A DNA stretch of 64,000 nucleotides from Spisula solida (taxonomy: Eukaryota; Mollusca; Bivalvia; Venerida; Mactridae), in assembly GCA_947247005.1 (NCBI GenBank), contig OX365950.1:13280720-13344719 (forward strand), in the 5' to 3' direction. The notes beneath the pieces were generated by a model, which saw only the letters and a list, made by a program, of their open reading frames with translations, ran no database searches and was not told the origin of the DNA. This document shows positions 35,530-47,000 of this stretch, in pieces; positions within the stretch are counted from its first letter, which is position 1, and the number at the start of each line of letters is the position of its first letter. The position numbers and the translations under genes are program-made.

Positions 35530-35782
35530 GGCCCCGATCTCCCGAAGCATCTCAAGTAGAAATCTCAACTCAAATTGAGATTTTGATTATTTCAAAGTCT
35601 GAATTTGAGATAAAGATGAATCTCGAACTCTCAAAATTTTGCTGTAATAAACTCAGAATAATGTTTCTATTTTGTTATACTAATTTAGAGTACAATTTTG
35701 CATGGAAACTACCTTAAACGATAGGTGACACAATTTGAGTTGAGATTTAGCTCAGATTGAGATGTTTCGGGAGATCAGGGCC
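35530..35782. mobile_element. 253-bp miniature TIR element
   Basis: Ends ggccccgatctcccgaagca and, inverted, ggccctgatctcccgaaaca. The similarity continues inward (atctcaa, aaatctcaactcaaattg) for about 50 bases per arm. No coding capacity and no clear target duplication. Confidence 0.85.
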
Positions 35783-36271
35783 AGGTATTCACACACAAGC
35801 TGTGCAAATACTTCAATTTAACACAAAGATTAAATTTGCTGCATGGTGTCATGATAAATGTCAGTGATAATAATTTATGAGTTCAGACACTGACTGAGCG
35901 ACTACCATGGCATATAAAGTAGGTTCTTTTCCTTTTGAACTGCATTTGCTACTTTAATTAATTCATGACTTTTATGATAAGCGAATGAAAGAAAGGGAAG
36001 TGTGAGTACACAGTAACTACACCACACCAGTTCAGTTAAATTGAATACATTGCACACAAGACTACTGCAAATTAATTTATCATCTTAAAGTACTTATTTT
36101 TTAAATTTATTACCGTAAGTTGAAATTTTTTAATCCCATCGCAAAATTCTCAGTTAATCTTAACATAGATAATAATAGAAGTTTTTAGAACACAATTCAC
36201 ATAAAAAAGTTACATAGTAATTATTATTTTTAGCTACTAAGTAGCTAAGAGTTTGTTTTACTTAAATCATT

Positions 36272-36865
36272 AAAGGACAAGGTTTACTAATGGCTTAATT
36301 TGGCCCTGTGATTTTTCAAAATATAAAAATGCATGTTCCTTATAAAACTGTCCTATAATTCAAATGATTTAACATTTCTTGTGTAAAAAATGAGCATACA
36401 TATCCAAATTTCCCTTGTAATTTGTTGGCAAAACTGTCAAGAATATGACGTATATGTCATGATTAGCCAAAACTGTCATTTTTGGCCATTTTCACGACTA
36501 TTAATGACGAAAGTCCTTCCGAAAAACCATGATGGCATTCTTGCGATACTTTTATATTTTTACATAACCAGTGTTCTGCAAGTCTTTATATATGTACAAA
36601 ATATAAAAGTGTCGCAAGAGTGCCATCGTTGTTTTTGGGAAGGTTTTACACCATGAAAATGGCTAAAATGACATTTTTTGGTAAACATAACCTATTTCAA
36701 GTAGATTTGTTGACATATTATGAGGGAAATTTTGAAAAGTGTGCTTAAAATTTTGAAAAACAGTGTTAGGCTATTAGAAACATAGGACATATTTATAGGA
36801 AGATGCATTTCTATTTTTCGATAAAACTCAGGGCCAAATTAAGCCAAAAATGAACCTTGTCCTTT
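36272..36865. mobile_element. 594-bp foldback/TIR element
   Basis: The outer inverted repeat aaaggacaaggtt and ggcttaatttggccctg is present at both ends (about 36 bases per arm). An inner inverted pair (36520-36560 with 36595-36645) carries 'cttgcgatacttttatattt' and its complement, so most of the element can fold on itself. The internal open frame at 36390-36656 is produced by this structure. Confidence 0.85.
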
Positions 36866-37299
36866 GCAGGTATTAAATTTTGCGGATTTCGGGAAAATTA
36901 GAATTTTGTGGTTTCTTAAATCTGTGGATTTAGAATATAGAAAGACAAATCTCTTGTCACGTACTTTTGGGGTTGATTATTCAAGTGGATTTTATTTCTC
37001 GATCTAGTTCATCTGCGAAATTAAGGAAAATCAACCCCAAAGGGAAAATTACTAATTTTATGATACCACCATTATCCTCATTACGTGCTAAGCATTTAGA
37101 TTTTATAAATGTAAATAAAAATTTTGACTAATACCAATTGATTTTCCCAATTTAGAAATCACTGTTTTGCTCTTGATATTCAACTGCAATAATAAGACTA
37201 CCCCAATGAAGAAGGCAAGTTTTAACAGATCACACCCCAAGCATGGTTTTATTATTGAGGTTTGATTGTAGATCAAGAGAAAATGTCAGAGCTATACAA

Positions 37300-37585
37300 G
37301 AACAAGACTGCGTTCAATAAACGCTTATGCCCCCTGTGGAAGCCTTGTCCATAAATAAGTCTAAGTCCAAAATTAGGTCAAGGTGAAGGTCAAAATGGGG
37401 TCAGGTGATACAGGTGTGTGGAGAGTGTTCATATACAACATCCATGCAAGTTTGGAAGCTTTGTAGCAAGCCATAATGATGCTAGAAGAAACGGTCAATT
37501 TGGGTTAACCAGGACGGACAGACGAACGGACGGACGGACAGGTGAATCACTATATGCCTCCCGATCTATCGATACGGGGGCATAA
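37300..37585. mobile_element. Dispersed repeat with terminal stem-loop, type 1
   Basis: Begins 'caagactgcgttcaataaac' with 'gcttatgccccc', carries a 'gacggacggacgga' tract, and ends in a short stem-loop with 'tgcctcccg' opposite 'cggggggcataaaa'. Related ends occur at about 39235 and 45160. No coding capacity. This repeat style is very common in bivalve genomes; its transposition class is not known to me. Confidence 0.7.
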
Positions 37586-38239
37586 AAACATGGATGCAAA
37601 ACATGCAATAGCAGTGGATAGTTTGAACTAAATAACATACAACCTATCACTGCACAATGAGTTTATATATGTATAAACAAAATGATGTACTAGCATGTAC
37701 GAGTAAACCTCATGCTTGTTATGTATATAAAGTATTTTCTCCGTTTTAATATTATCTCTGTATGTAACAAACAACTGGATGCACATGTATAGTCGTTAAA
37801 CAATCTTCTAACACACCAAAAAACAATCCATATGTTACTTTAAAACCTCCACCAGTTTATATTGAAGTAATGTGATAAAGTGTTTACAAACTTTACACAT
37901 ATTAGTCATGCATGAAAAATTAAATACAGGTAATATGCAAAGATTGATGTTTTAAATGTTTCAATCATTATCTGTGTGTTTATATGTTTCTTCTATTTAT
38001 TTGTGTTTAAGGCAGTTTAACAATGTTTCATTTATTAACAGTGGCAGATTCTTCCGACCAGTTTTCCTAGACAGTATTCTAACCAGTACTTGCACTTCAA
38101 CATGGAACAAGTAATTTCTCCATTTTGGGAGGAAAATCAACATTGCATGACTTGAACAGAACTCTACTAGTAGTCTTATGAAGAATCCAGCACACTAAAC
38201 ACGGCTCTTTTATAAGTTTAAATTTGATTTAATTCAGAA

Positions 38240-38335
38240 CTTTAAACTTAAACCATTATGCCGATGCTCGGGTGACTGCAATAGCTCCCAGTATTTTTTC
38301 GAAATAGTGGAGCTAAAAATGAAATGGTGTATTGC
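38240..38335 (+). repeat. Terminal fragment of stem-loop-ended repeat, type 2
   Basis: 'gccgatgctcgggtgactgc' then 'aatagctcccagtatttttt' ending in a stem-loop closed by 'gagct'. The same ending occurs at 39735-39785. Confidence 0.65.
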
Positions 38336-38739
38336 AGGCCTCAATGAATCCACTCGTCCGCTCGTCCTGCACAAAATCTTCCTTCTTTATTTATATAGCA
38401 GGACAAGTAAGATTTTGGTGTTTTCTTCTTTGTCTACTATTGCAGGACGAGTGCTTTTAAAAATATTTGTTGAGGCCTGTATTGCATCACTTACTTTTAT
38501 CATTGATACTGTTAACCTTATACAAGCTTAGTCAGGCAAGCCTGGAATTCACCCAATTTGGGCAACCAACATGAGCAAAGCAATATACCATCAGGTGCGT
38601 AGCCATGCTGAAGCACAAGGCACTTGCCTCAGTGAAATTTGAGAAATTACCAAAAAAGTAAGTATTAACAGGAGCCGCTGTCACTGAAAGGGACAAATAC
38701 CCTAGAAGTGTGATGTTGATAGTATATACAAGTACTTTA

Positions 38740-39262
38740 AGATGCCAAAATGTCTAAGTTAAAAAGGGCCATAACTCCATACAAAATCATATTAGAGTTA
38801 TGCCCATGTCTGGTAATAATATGATAGTAAGTATGTGCGCCAAGTTTCAATGCAAAACAAAATATTGAACTTTTAGAAAACAACTTGAACCACATGTCTT
38901 AAGTTAATAAGGGTGATAACTCCTTACAATACAAAACCATCCTTGTCTAGTAGGGTTGATGAATGGTAATAAATAATGTGTGAAGTATTAATGCAATTAA
39001 GATTGTTTAAGATCAAAGGAATGACCAACCTCCTTACAATACAAAACCATCCTGGTCTAGTAGGGTTGATGAATGGTAATAAATAATGTGTGAAGTATTA
39101 ATGCAATTAAGATTGTTTAAGATCAAAGGAATGACCACTTTAAAAGAACAAAAGAACCAAGTGGCCAAACCTCCTAAGGTAGCTTTTGTGTATGCAGACA
39201 AAAAAAAACTGACAGACGGTTCAGTTTTAATATCCCACCCTTTGGGAGCATAACAAGAGCAA
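38740..39262. mobile_element. Dispersed repeat, type 1 relative, with internal 110-bp duplication
   Basis: Contains the phrases 'agggccataactcc' and 'gacagacggttcagttttaa' and ends with a stem-loop 'cccaccctttgggagcata'. Positions 38921-39030 and 39031-39140 are a tandem duplication of 110 bp with about one mismatch (cttg/ctgg), so the duplication is recent. Confidence 0.7.
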
Positions 39263-39537
39263 TTTAGGAAAAGCGGGCTCCACTATTCTCAGTGCCATCC
39301 TAGGTTAGTATAAGCATCATGTATTCAAAACAAATGCTTCATAGCTGCAGCATTACCCTGTTCCGTTTAGAGGTTGGGGCTTCAAGGGCTGATAATTTGG
39401 ATTGCCAGAATTACCTACTCCTGTGTAGGTCTTTAGGTCAAGATGGTGAAAAAGTATGCAAAGTAGCAAAGCAATATGTCAATTCACTTTGGAGACACTA
39501 TTAGAGATTAAAAACTTGTACCTAAACTTTAACATTC

Positions 39538-39788
39538 GCATTTCTTAGTCCAAAAGGGGGCATAACTGTGACAAAAATTCTTGAAAGAGTTACCTACTCC
39601 TGCGTATAAGTTGGGGTCCTGATGGTGAATAAGTATGCAAAGTATCAAAGCAATATGTCAATGAACTTTGAAAATATAAGAGATTAAAAAACTTGAACCT
39701 AAACTTTAACACAAGCATTAGGCCAACACCAACGCCGACGCTCGGGTGAGTGCAATAGCTCCCTTATTCTTCAAATAGATGAGCTTCA
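39538..39788 (+). mobile_element. Dispersed repeat, type 2
   Basis: 'agtccaaaagggggcataac' at the start and 'cgacgctcgggtgagtgcaa' then 'tagctcccttattcttcaaa' at the end, with a closing 'gagct'. A diverged relative of part of it lies immediately upstream (39380-39530, 'tacctactcctg'). Confidence 0.65.
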
Positions 39789-39829
39789 CATTGACAGGAT
39801 GATAATAATAGAAAACTAATTTGAAATAT

Positions 39830-39835
39830 TTTATT
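39830..39835 (-). promoter_or_regulatory. Poly(A) signal AATAAA
   Basis: Canonical signal on the minus strand about 75 bases after the DDIAS-like stop codon. Confidence 0.55.
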
Positions 39836-39909
39836 GATTGATAAAATTTCTTCAACTTAAGTTCCATAAAGACATGATTTAAATTTAATAGAACTTTGAT
39901 TTTAAAACA

Positions 39910-42900
39910 CTAAAACAACATTTTTTTGCATAAAACATCATTTGTTCTATCACAGACAACATTATCATCGGTAAAGTCTAAGATACTGTCAAAAAACAGA
40001 TCCGGAGAGTAAAAGCTAGACTGGTGTTCAGTTATATTAATGTTTTCATCATTTGACTGGTTCCCAGAATTTCTCTCTTTTTGAGCATTTTTGGCACCTA
40101 AAACATCCGCACAGTCTGGAGTATTTAACACTACTGGTAAGCATTTAAGTACCTGACATCGATCATTCAACAAAACTGCAGCCTTTTTATCTGAATCGGT
40201 ACATCTTGTCTGTTCAGTTATGTTTTCTTTAGATATAAATTTGCATTTTATGGGACCAATTTTTTTAACATAAGGGTCACTAGTACTGACAATGTTATTC
40301 ACTCTAAACTGCGGGCCACTTTCATTTTTAAGAGTTTGGCTTTCAAAAATATCCGGAGACCAAGAAGTTTCCTCGAAGCCAATGTTTTTCATTACTTTAT
40401 TTTTCATTTCGCTTTTTTTCAGAGTTGAAATTTTGTACCTTTCTTCTTGATTACATGAAGCTTTACCGACTCTGCATTTTGTAACTTTTTCTTCTGAATT
40501 GTTTTCTTTATCCTCTATAACGTCAATTGCTTCCAGTAGAATATTTTCTGACACATCATCCGACCAATGCTCAGAGAAACTAACATTTTTCGGAGAGCTG
40601 TCTCCGAGAACGCACCCTCTACTACCTTCTTTCAAATCCATTTCAGATTCAGAAACACAATCATTACCTTCAGACGCTTTAGAACTGTCTCCAAACAAAT
40701 CAGCTGACGCATTATAAGAATTTTCAAAACCATTTGAAATTTCCAAATTAGATTGCGAAACGTTTGCACGAAATTTCTCAGCGCTTGTTATATTTTCATC
40801 GCCAATGTCAGTTTGGTTCTCCATTAAAGTCTTATTAAGACGTTTTGGAAGTTTCAAACATGACTTCAATAGCCTATTATGATCCTGCCTAACTAGTGGA
40901 CTCTCATTCACCCTCATTTTCAGATCAATGAAATTACATGAGCTCACTCTTCTTAATTTTGGGTCAAATTTCACCATCTTCTTGTCCTCTGAGTTTTTAG
41001 CTACTTCAATTTCTGAATCAGATTCCACTTCAATGTATTCTAGACTGTCAAAAATGATGCATTGATCTGCAGCAGGAGTTGATGCACCAAGGGGACCATC
41101 TTTCCAAACACTTTCATCATTAAAAGAATCACTGACAAATCCATCTATAGCAGCACACTTGTCAGGAGAGTCATTATCAGACCCAATCCCTCCAGAGGAC
41201 TCAAACAAATCATTAGATGCATCAAAGCTATTAGCCACACTATAATTCACAATCCTTTTATTTGTACCACTGGCATGTGGTTCACCATCACAATTTTGTT
41301 CCGAATTCTGAACTTTTCCAATATTTCTTTTCCTACTATTATATGAACCATTTTTAAATGATGTAGATTTGTTTGGGGCTTTAATTTGTTTATAACAATT
41401 AGGAGAGCCTTTGCAACTAGAGCCACTAGTTAGAAAATCAAAATGAAAATGTGAGTTGGACCCTTGTCCATTCTTCATCAATCTTTCATCAGTGTCATTG
41501 TCTGACTTAAATCTTTGACCAGCACAATTTGTTCCTGTATCCACACTTATAACATCATTGTCACTTTCAGGTGATTGTTCAATAAATTCAGGTGTATCAG
41601 CAACTCTTAAACTGTCCACATTAATATCAGTATCCAAATCACTAGCACCTGAGTTCATCAATAAATCATACCAATTTGCACCATCAGACACATTATCATC
41701 ATTAGGTATACCAGTTCCAACATATTCTCCAAAACACTTTTTGACATTCTTATCATCTTTGTCAATTCTACCATCACCATCATCAATTTGATGTTCATCT
41801 ACTTCAAACTTAGAAATATCAGCAAAGAATTCCTCCAGATCCGTATCAAGATCTTTATCAACCAAGTTTACCTTTTCATTGTGATCTTCAACTTCAGTTT
41901 TGTCAATCTCATAGTTTGAAATATCAGCGAAAAAAAGTTCAAGATCTTTGTCATGTTCTACAATTTTGTTTTCGTCTGTAAAAACATGACCTTTGTTACT
42001 GACTTGAATTTTACAAGACTCCTTATCAATGTTAGTGGCATCAATATTTACATGGTTTATTGATTCAGTAACAGCTTTAATTTCAATATCATCTAAATCA
42101 TTTTCAAAGAAATGTTCTTCAAAAGAATCAGAGAAATGTTCAGCTTCAGGAAAAGTCTCTAGATTTCCACAAAGTGATTGTGAAATACAATTATTTATCT
42201 CTTCCAACACACTGCAACCTTCATTTGTTTCATGAAACTTTTTCGTAAGTGGTTCGTTCAAATCTGGTACATATTTGGTCGTTGGTTTATGTCTATTCTC
42301 AATCTTTCCATTTTGCTCAATACATTCAGCAGCTAGGTGTTCTACAGTAGCATTATTCTTTCCATTTGGGTAATCTGCCTTTGTTCTTTCACTAGCTGGT
42401 TCCTCGGAATTTACAACATCACACTTAGAATTGTCACATTCAGCTAATTCATTGTCACCATTATCACTCACTTTACTGGTACATTTTGGAGATTCTGCAT
42501 TATCAGCATCCAATCCCTCATTGTCCTGCGTGAACACAATACCCTCAAACTGTGAATCAAAGAATGCATTTAAATCTTCTGACTCCGGCATGGCTAACTC
42601 AGCAGCAGGCTTGTTCCTTAGTAAGGAAGCAGATGATAGTGATATCACATCAGTTGTTGTCTGATTCTGTAGAAATCCAGCCCCGAAATGTTTAAAGGCA
42701 CTATCACATTCTCTAATACATGCAGTTTTTTTTGGACCTGCTGCAGTCTTCCTACAGTTCAAGGTAGCATTACAATTATCTGCATGAAAATAAGAAGTCC
42801 CTGACAAGCAAGAAAACTGATCTAATGTAAAAGCATGTGAATTAAGTATTTCTCTACGAAATAACTCCTTATCAATCTTTTTGCTAGTATTTGAACCAAT

Positions 42901-45900
42901 ACTTGCATTCGGACTATCAAACAATAGTTTTTGTGTCACTGGTAGGTCACTTAATGTTACACATTGATCATGTGTAATGTTTTCAACATTAAAGTTATGG
43001 TTTGAAACAAAGCTATCATTATCATTGTCATCATCAAACATACTAACTGTAACATAACTCAGACATTCAGCGGGATCTACACGCACAACATCAGCTGCAA
43101 CCATTACTCTCTCCTGCAACCCAGGAATTTCACACAGGGAATCTACTGATAAATCAGTCTGATTTATAGAACTGTTAGTTTTCTGTGCCCTATGTTCAAA
43201 TTTTTCATTTGTTCCTGTTGCCTTTGAGCTTGTTTCAAAACTAAAATGTACTGAATCTAATCCTAATTCAAATGAAGTAGTACCAGAAATTGATCCCAAA
43301 GTTCTGTAAGACATATATTCTGGCTGTTTATTATTGTTGGACTGATTGTTAGTATCACATGGATTGACTTCAGTCTTGTTCAACACAGTTCTTTGATTAC
43401 GGAGTTGTTTGACCATAATTCTCATATGATCAGTAACAGAAGCGAAAACAGCGTCCGAACTAGCAAGTATCTGATGAGCCAGTGTATGAGAATTGTCAAA
43501 GTTTGAGGTACAGTCTAACTGACTTTGTGGAAGACTTACATCCAGGTTTAACACATCTTTCAGAGCAATTGGACGGACTGTATCACAGACATCACTAGCT
43601 TTGAATCCGAAGTAGAAGTATTTTCCAAGAAATGTCCGTAGTAAAGCTTCTGCTAACATTGACTTAGCAGGATAACCAGTCCGCTCTAGATCGTCTAGAC
43701 TCCTGAAATACAATTTCATCACCTCTGTAGAACACAGTTTGTAAACTTCAAACCTATCAACAATAATGATTTTCTACTATCCAATCAACAAGAGCCCTCA
43801 GAGACGGTTGATGCTCCCCATGGATGTTCGTCACAGAATAAACACTTCAAATATATGCAGTGTTTGTATATGTAAGAGAGTTATGGTTCTTGGGCACAGC
43901 ACTATAACTTAATAAGATTTATTTAACTATGAAGTTTCAAATTGATATATCCAATACTGTAAGAGTTATGGCATGAAAAAGTACAAAGGGGAATAGCTAA
44001 AAAAATATGCAATTAAGAGTTATAGCTCTTGGGCATTGCACATCCTCTCAATGAGATATATCAGAGCTACAGATAAGCTGCGTATTTGCGTAATTACGCA
44101 ATTAGTTTTAAAAAAAACGTAATTATTTTTAAATGAGTGCGTACAAAAACGCAAATAAAATACGAATAACGTAAACACTTTTAAAACACAGCGTAAAAAC
44201 GTAAACAAAAGCCAATGTTTACAAATTTCCGATTCCGTAGACTGGTTGATTATTTCAATTCGGAACGCTTCGTACAGAACCGTGTTGGTAAAGCTAGCGC
44301 TCTTCATTCCGTTCATTTCGGTAATTAGTCAATATATTAAACCAGTCTATGATTGGAAATGTGTAAACCCCGTTCGCCGTAATTTCCGGTTTCGTTTTCA
44401 ATCATGGCTGCTCGCGGCAGGAAAAATCGGTCACAACCGACCCGGTCACAACCGACCAGGGACAGTATAATAGAGAATTTATTCTTCCCAGCAACCGACA
44501 CAAATTATGACTTTGTATAGTTTCTTTTCTTCTGGTTCCGATGATGGCGAGCGAAGTAATTTGCAAGCAAACAATAAATGAAGTAATTAGTAATTCAACT
44601 ATACAGCCACAGTATTTTAAACAAAATTATCGATGGTTACAAATTGGTTTCGTCAAAACCAAAAAACATGACTATTCTTCTGTAAGCAAATTAAGGATTT
44701 GATGACCAAGTATCCCTTGTTACAGGTCTTTTGTGGGTGGGTAACTTCCAATATCGAAGATTATGTTATGTTTAAAAAAGACAATGTTCGTCAATAAAAT
44801 TTTTTACCCAATTGATTTGAACTTGGGGGGTAAAAATTTTTTGGTACCCAATTGTAATGACAAAATACCCAATTAGAAAACAAACCAGGGGGTAATTACC
44901 CAATTACACCAAAAGCTTATCTGTAGCTCTGTTATATTCACCTAAGAAGTTTCAAGTTCATACCTTTGAGTTATGGCCTGGACAAGAACCAAGTTTGAAA
45001 AATTACAAAGGGGAATAACTCGAAAAAATGCAGTGAAGAGTTATGGTTCTTGTGCGCTGCATTTCCCCTCAATGAGATAAATATGCACATGCAAAGTTTC
45101 AAATTAATAGGTGCTAAGTTTTTTTAAAAGTTATCATCCGGACGGACAAAGATGCAACTATATGCTCCCCCAAAATTTTTTTGGGGAGCATAAAAATCAT
45201 CAAATCTTATTCGTCATTTTCACTAGGGCCACTTTCATGCCGAGCTACATGTAGCAATTTGTATGCCGTTTTTTATTTTTATTTTTGTGCTCTGCTGTTT
45301 CTGTTGAGTGCTGCCTTCCCTGTCCAATTAATTATCATTTAGTTTCATGACAAAAAGAATATACAATACCGGTATTGTAAATTCCTTATTTTTCGTTGGG
45401 TTAAATTTCTTGATTTCATCAAATTTATGGTTAATCTTAATCCCTATAAGTATTTGACCACACAGAAAACATGTGTCTCCCACAAAAAGCTCGGCCTGTA
45501 ACTCTTTCAATAATCACATGACCTAAAATTCTTAATAATATGCATCAACTCAGAGATTCTACTAGCTTCTGAATCTGAAGGGTCATTTTGATACTTTTGA
45601 CTAAATCTTACCATTTTATAGGCAAAATATCCAAGATTTTAAAAAACAATGACCCTCCAAACCAAAATCTTGAGGGTCAAAATGCGGATTTTTAAATTTC
45701 AAGGAACAACACCCCTACTCCCGAGTCAAATGGAACCTATGCAACTATTCCTTGTACCAAGTATAATCCATTTCATGTGAAGCGTCATTGAAATTCCACC
45801 AATGGTTCAGGATTTACATCACTTGTAAACAAACTTTGTAACACCCTTCCATCCAGGCAGAATCACAGACAAAATGTATCCCCTAATGTCATTAATATGT

Positions 45901-46856
45901 GTGGGAGACAGATTAAATATTGCAGGTAAATGTGAAAGGAGTTTATGGCATTAATAAGTCATTATTAAGTGTTCATGAAATATTGCGGTGATGGATACCA
46001 TCAGAAATGAGGTGTTCGAGTGATTTATATAGCCATCAGGAGTGAGGTGAAGAGAGTGACTTATATTTATTTATAAGTTGTAGAAGTTAGAACCATTATC
46101 AACGTTACATAATTCAGTATGTTTATCAATCAAAATAACAGTACCTGGTAAAGTCTGTAGCTGTTTTTCCAAAGAAGCCATCTAGACATCGGCCGAAGAT
46201 GACAACTCTGCCCAAGCATGTTTTGTCTGATACACTTACAACTAGCTTGTACCTCCATTGTACTTTGCACTTATCACAACTTGTACCACATTTCACACAA
46301 TGATACCTGAAATAAAATATATATTACATATAATAATAATAAATTATGGTTAACTTAAAGCATTTTTTGCTTACAGGGTACGGTCACCATGAAATAATTA
46401 TTTTATTTCTTGACTCTTATTTGGCACAAAATACACTGGATATTTCACTTGTTGTTCTGGCAAATTTTACTTTCCAAAGCCAACATTACCTAGCCATGTG
46501 CATAGGGCAAGTGGGGTAAATTGAAGACTGCTATAAATCTGTCAGGAGTTCCACTTTAGATGGGAGTAGGGGTTTGACCCTTAAAATTTCCAAAAAAGTC
46601 ACATTTTGACCTCCAGACATTGTTTGAAGTGTCATTTTCTCTTAAAATCCTGGGTATTTTGCTAAGGTATCAAAATGCCCTGATAGATTTAGAAGCTAGT
46701 GGAACCCCTGTATTGTTATACAGACTATGATGCTCACCTGCTAGTTGTTGGATCCACCAAAAGTTTGCTGTGACATCTAACACAAGAGGGGTAGCTTATA
46801 GTTGTGTCAAGTATCTCAGTTATCACTGCTAGAACAAGCACCTTTCGAGATGTCAT
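39910..46856 (-). CDS. DDIAS: DDIAS/noxin-like protein with OB-fold zinc module
   Basis: Exons: 46856-46738, 46306-46145, 43702-39910, GT-AG with matching phases, giving 1357 residues. The first coding exon begins inside a spliced exon (acceptor just above 46893), so a 5' non-coding exon lies upstream. The open frame appears to start at 43722, but the splice acceptor at 43703/43702 (tatttcag) is the one that keeps frame. Residues 1-140 match the DDIAS N-terminus: SYPSCVRC, YHCVKC, CDKC, a WRYKL strand, FGRCLDGFFGKTATDFTRSL, then FLGKYFYFGFK. This is a replication-protein-A-type OB fold with a Cys zinc ribbon. The remainder is acidic, Asn/Asp/Ser-rich and probably disordered, with repeated DLF and FFADIS motifs. 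In vertebrates DDIAS protects cells during DNA damage and supports meiosis; the role here is inferred. The human protein is about 1000 residues, so this one is longer. Confidence 0.78.
43790..45195. mobile_element. Type 1 dispersed repeat, split by a nested element
   Basis: Lies in DDIAS intron 2. It begins 'caagagccctcagagacggt' with 'tgatgctcccc', repeats the phrase 'agagttatggttcttgggca' three times (near 43875, 44025 and 45035), and ends with a stem-loop 'tgctcccccaaaattt' and 'ggggagcataaaa' preceded by 'ccggacggac'. It is interrupted at 44062-44931. Confidence 0.75.
44062..44931. mobile_element. 870-bp hAT-like TIR element, nested
   Basis: Ends cagagctacagataagct and, inverted, the same 18 bases, followed in each arm by AT-rich 'gtaattac' words. 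The CAGAG start fits the hAT pattern. Flanks gatatat/ttatatt suggest a decayed AT-rich target duplication. Inside, an ATG at 44404 opens a 38-codon basic peptide (MAARGRKNRSQPTRSQPTRD start) that contains an NRSQPTR duplication; it is too short to be a transposase. Confidence 0.75.
45545..45730 (+). repeat. Inverted repeat flanking DDIAS exon 2, downstream copy
   Basis: 'tactagcttctgaatctg', 'gggtcattttgatac', 'caaaatatccaagatttta', 'acccctactccc'. The reverse complement of 46550-46705 carries the same words in the same order, with about 20-25% differences. Confidence 0.8.
46550..46705 (-). repeat. Inverted repeat flanking DDIAS exon 2, upstream copy
   Basis: Counterpart of 45545-45730 in opposite orientation, in intron 1. 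The two copies bracket the 162-bp exon 2. Confidence 0.8.
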
Positions 46857-47000
46857 TGGCTAATGAGCACTATCAACACATCGGTTAGAGGAACTGAAAT
46901 AAAATAATGAAAGTATGTTCAATTGTTAAAATTCAGCATATGAAAAATACCATATTATCTCATATCAATACTTGGCATATTTTATTAAGTTTTTTTTTTA

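Noticed and set aside
40499..42664. Plus-strand frames opposite the large DDIAS exon
   Set aside because: Antisense shadows of a long, compositionally biased coding exon.
43703..43722. Start of the large frame at 43722 as the translation start of the DDIAS-like protein
   Set aside because: The first codon there is GTG; the acceptor at 43703/43702 joins in phase to two upstream exons that encode the conserved OB-fold residues.
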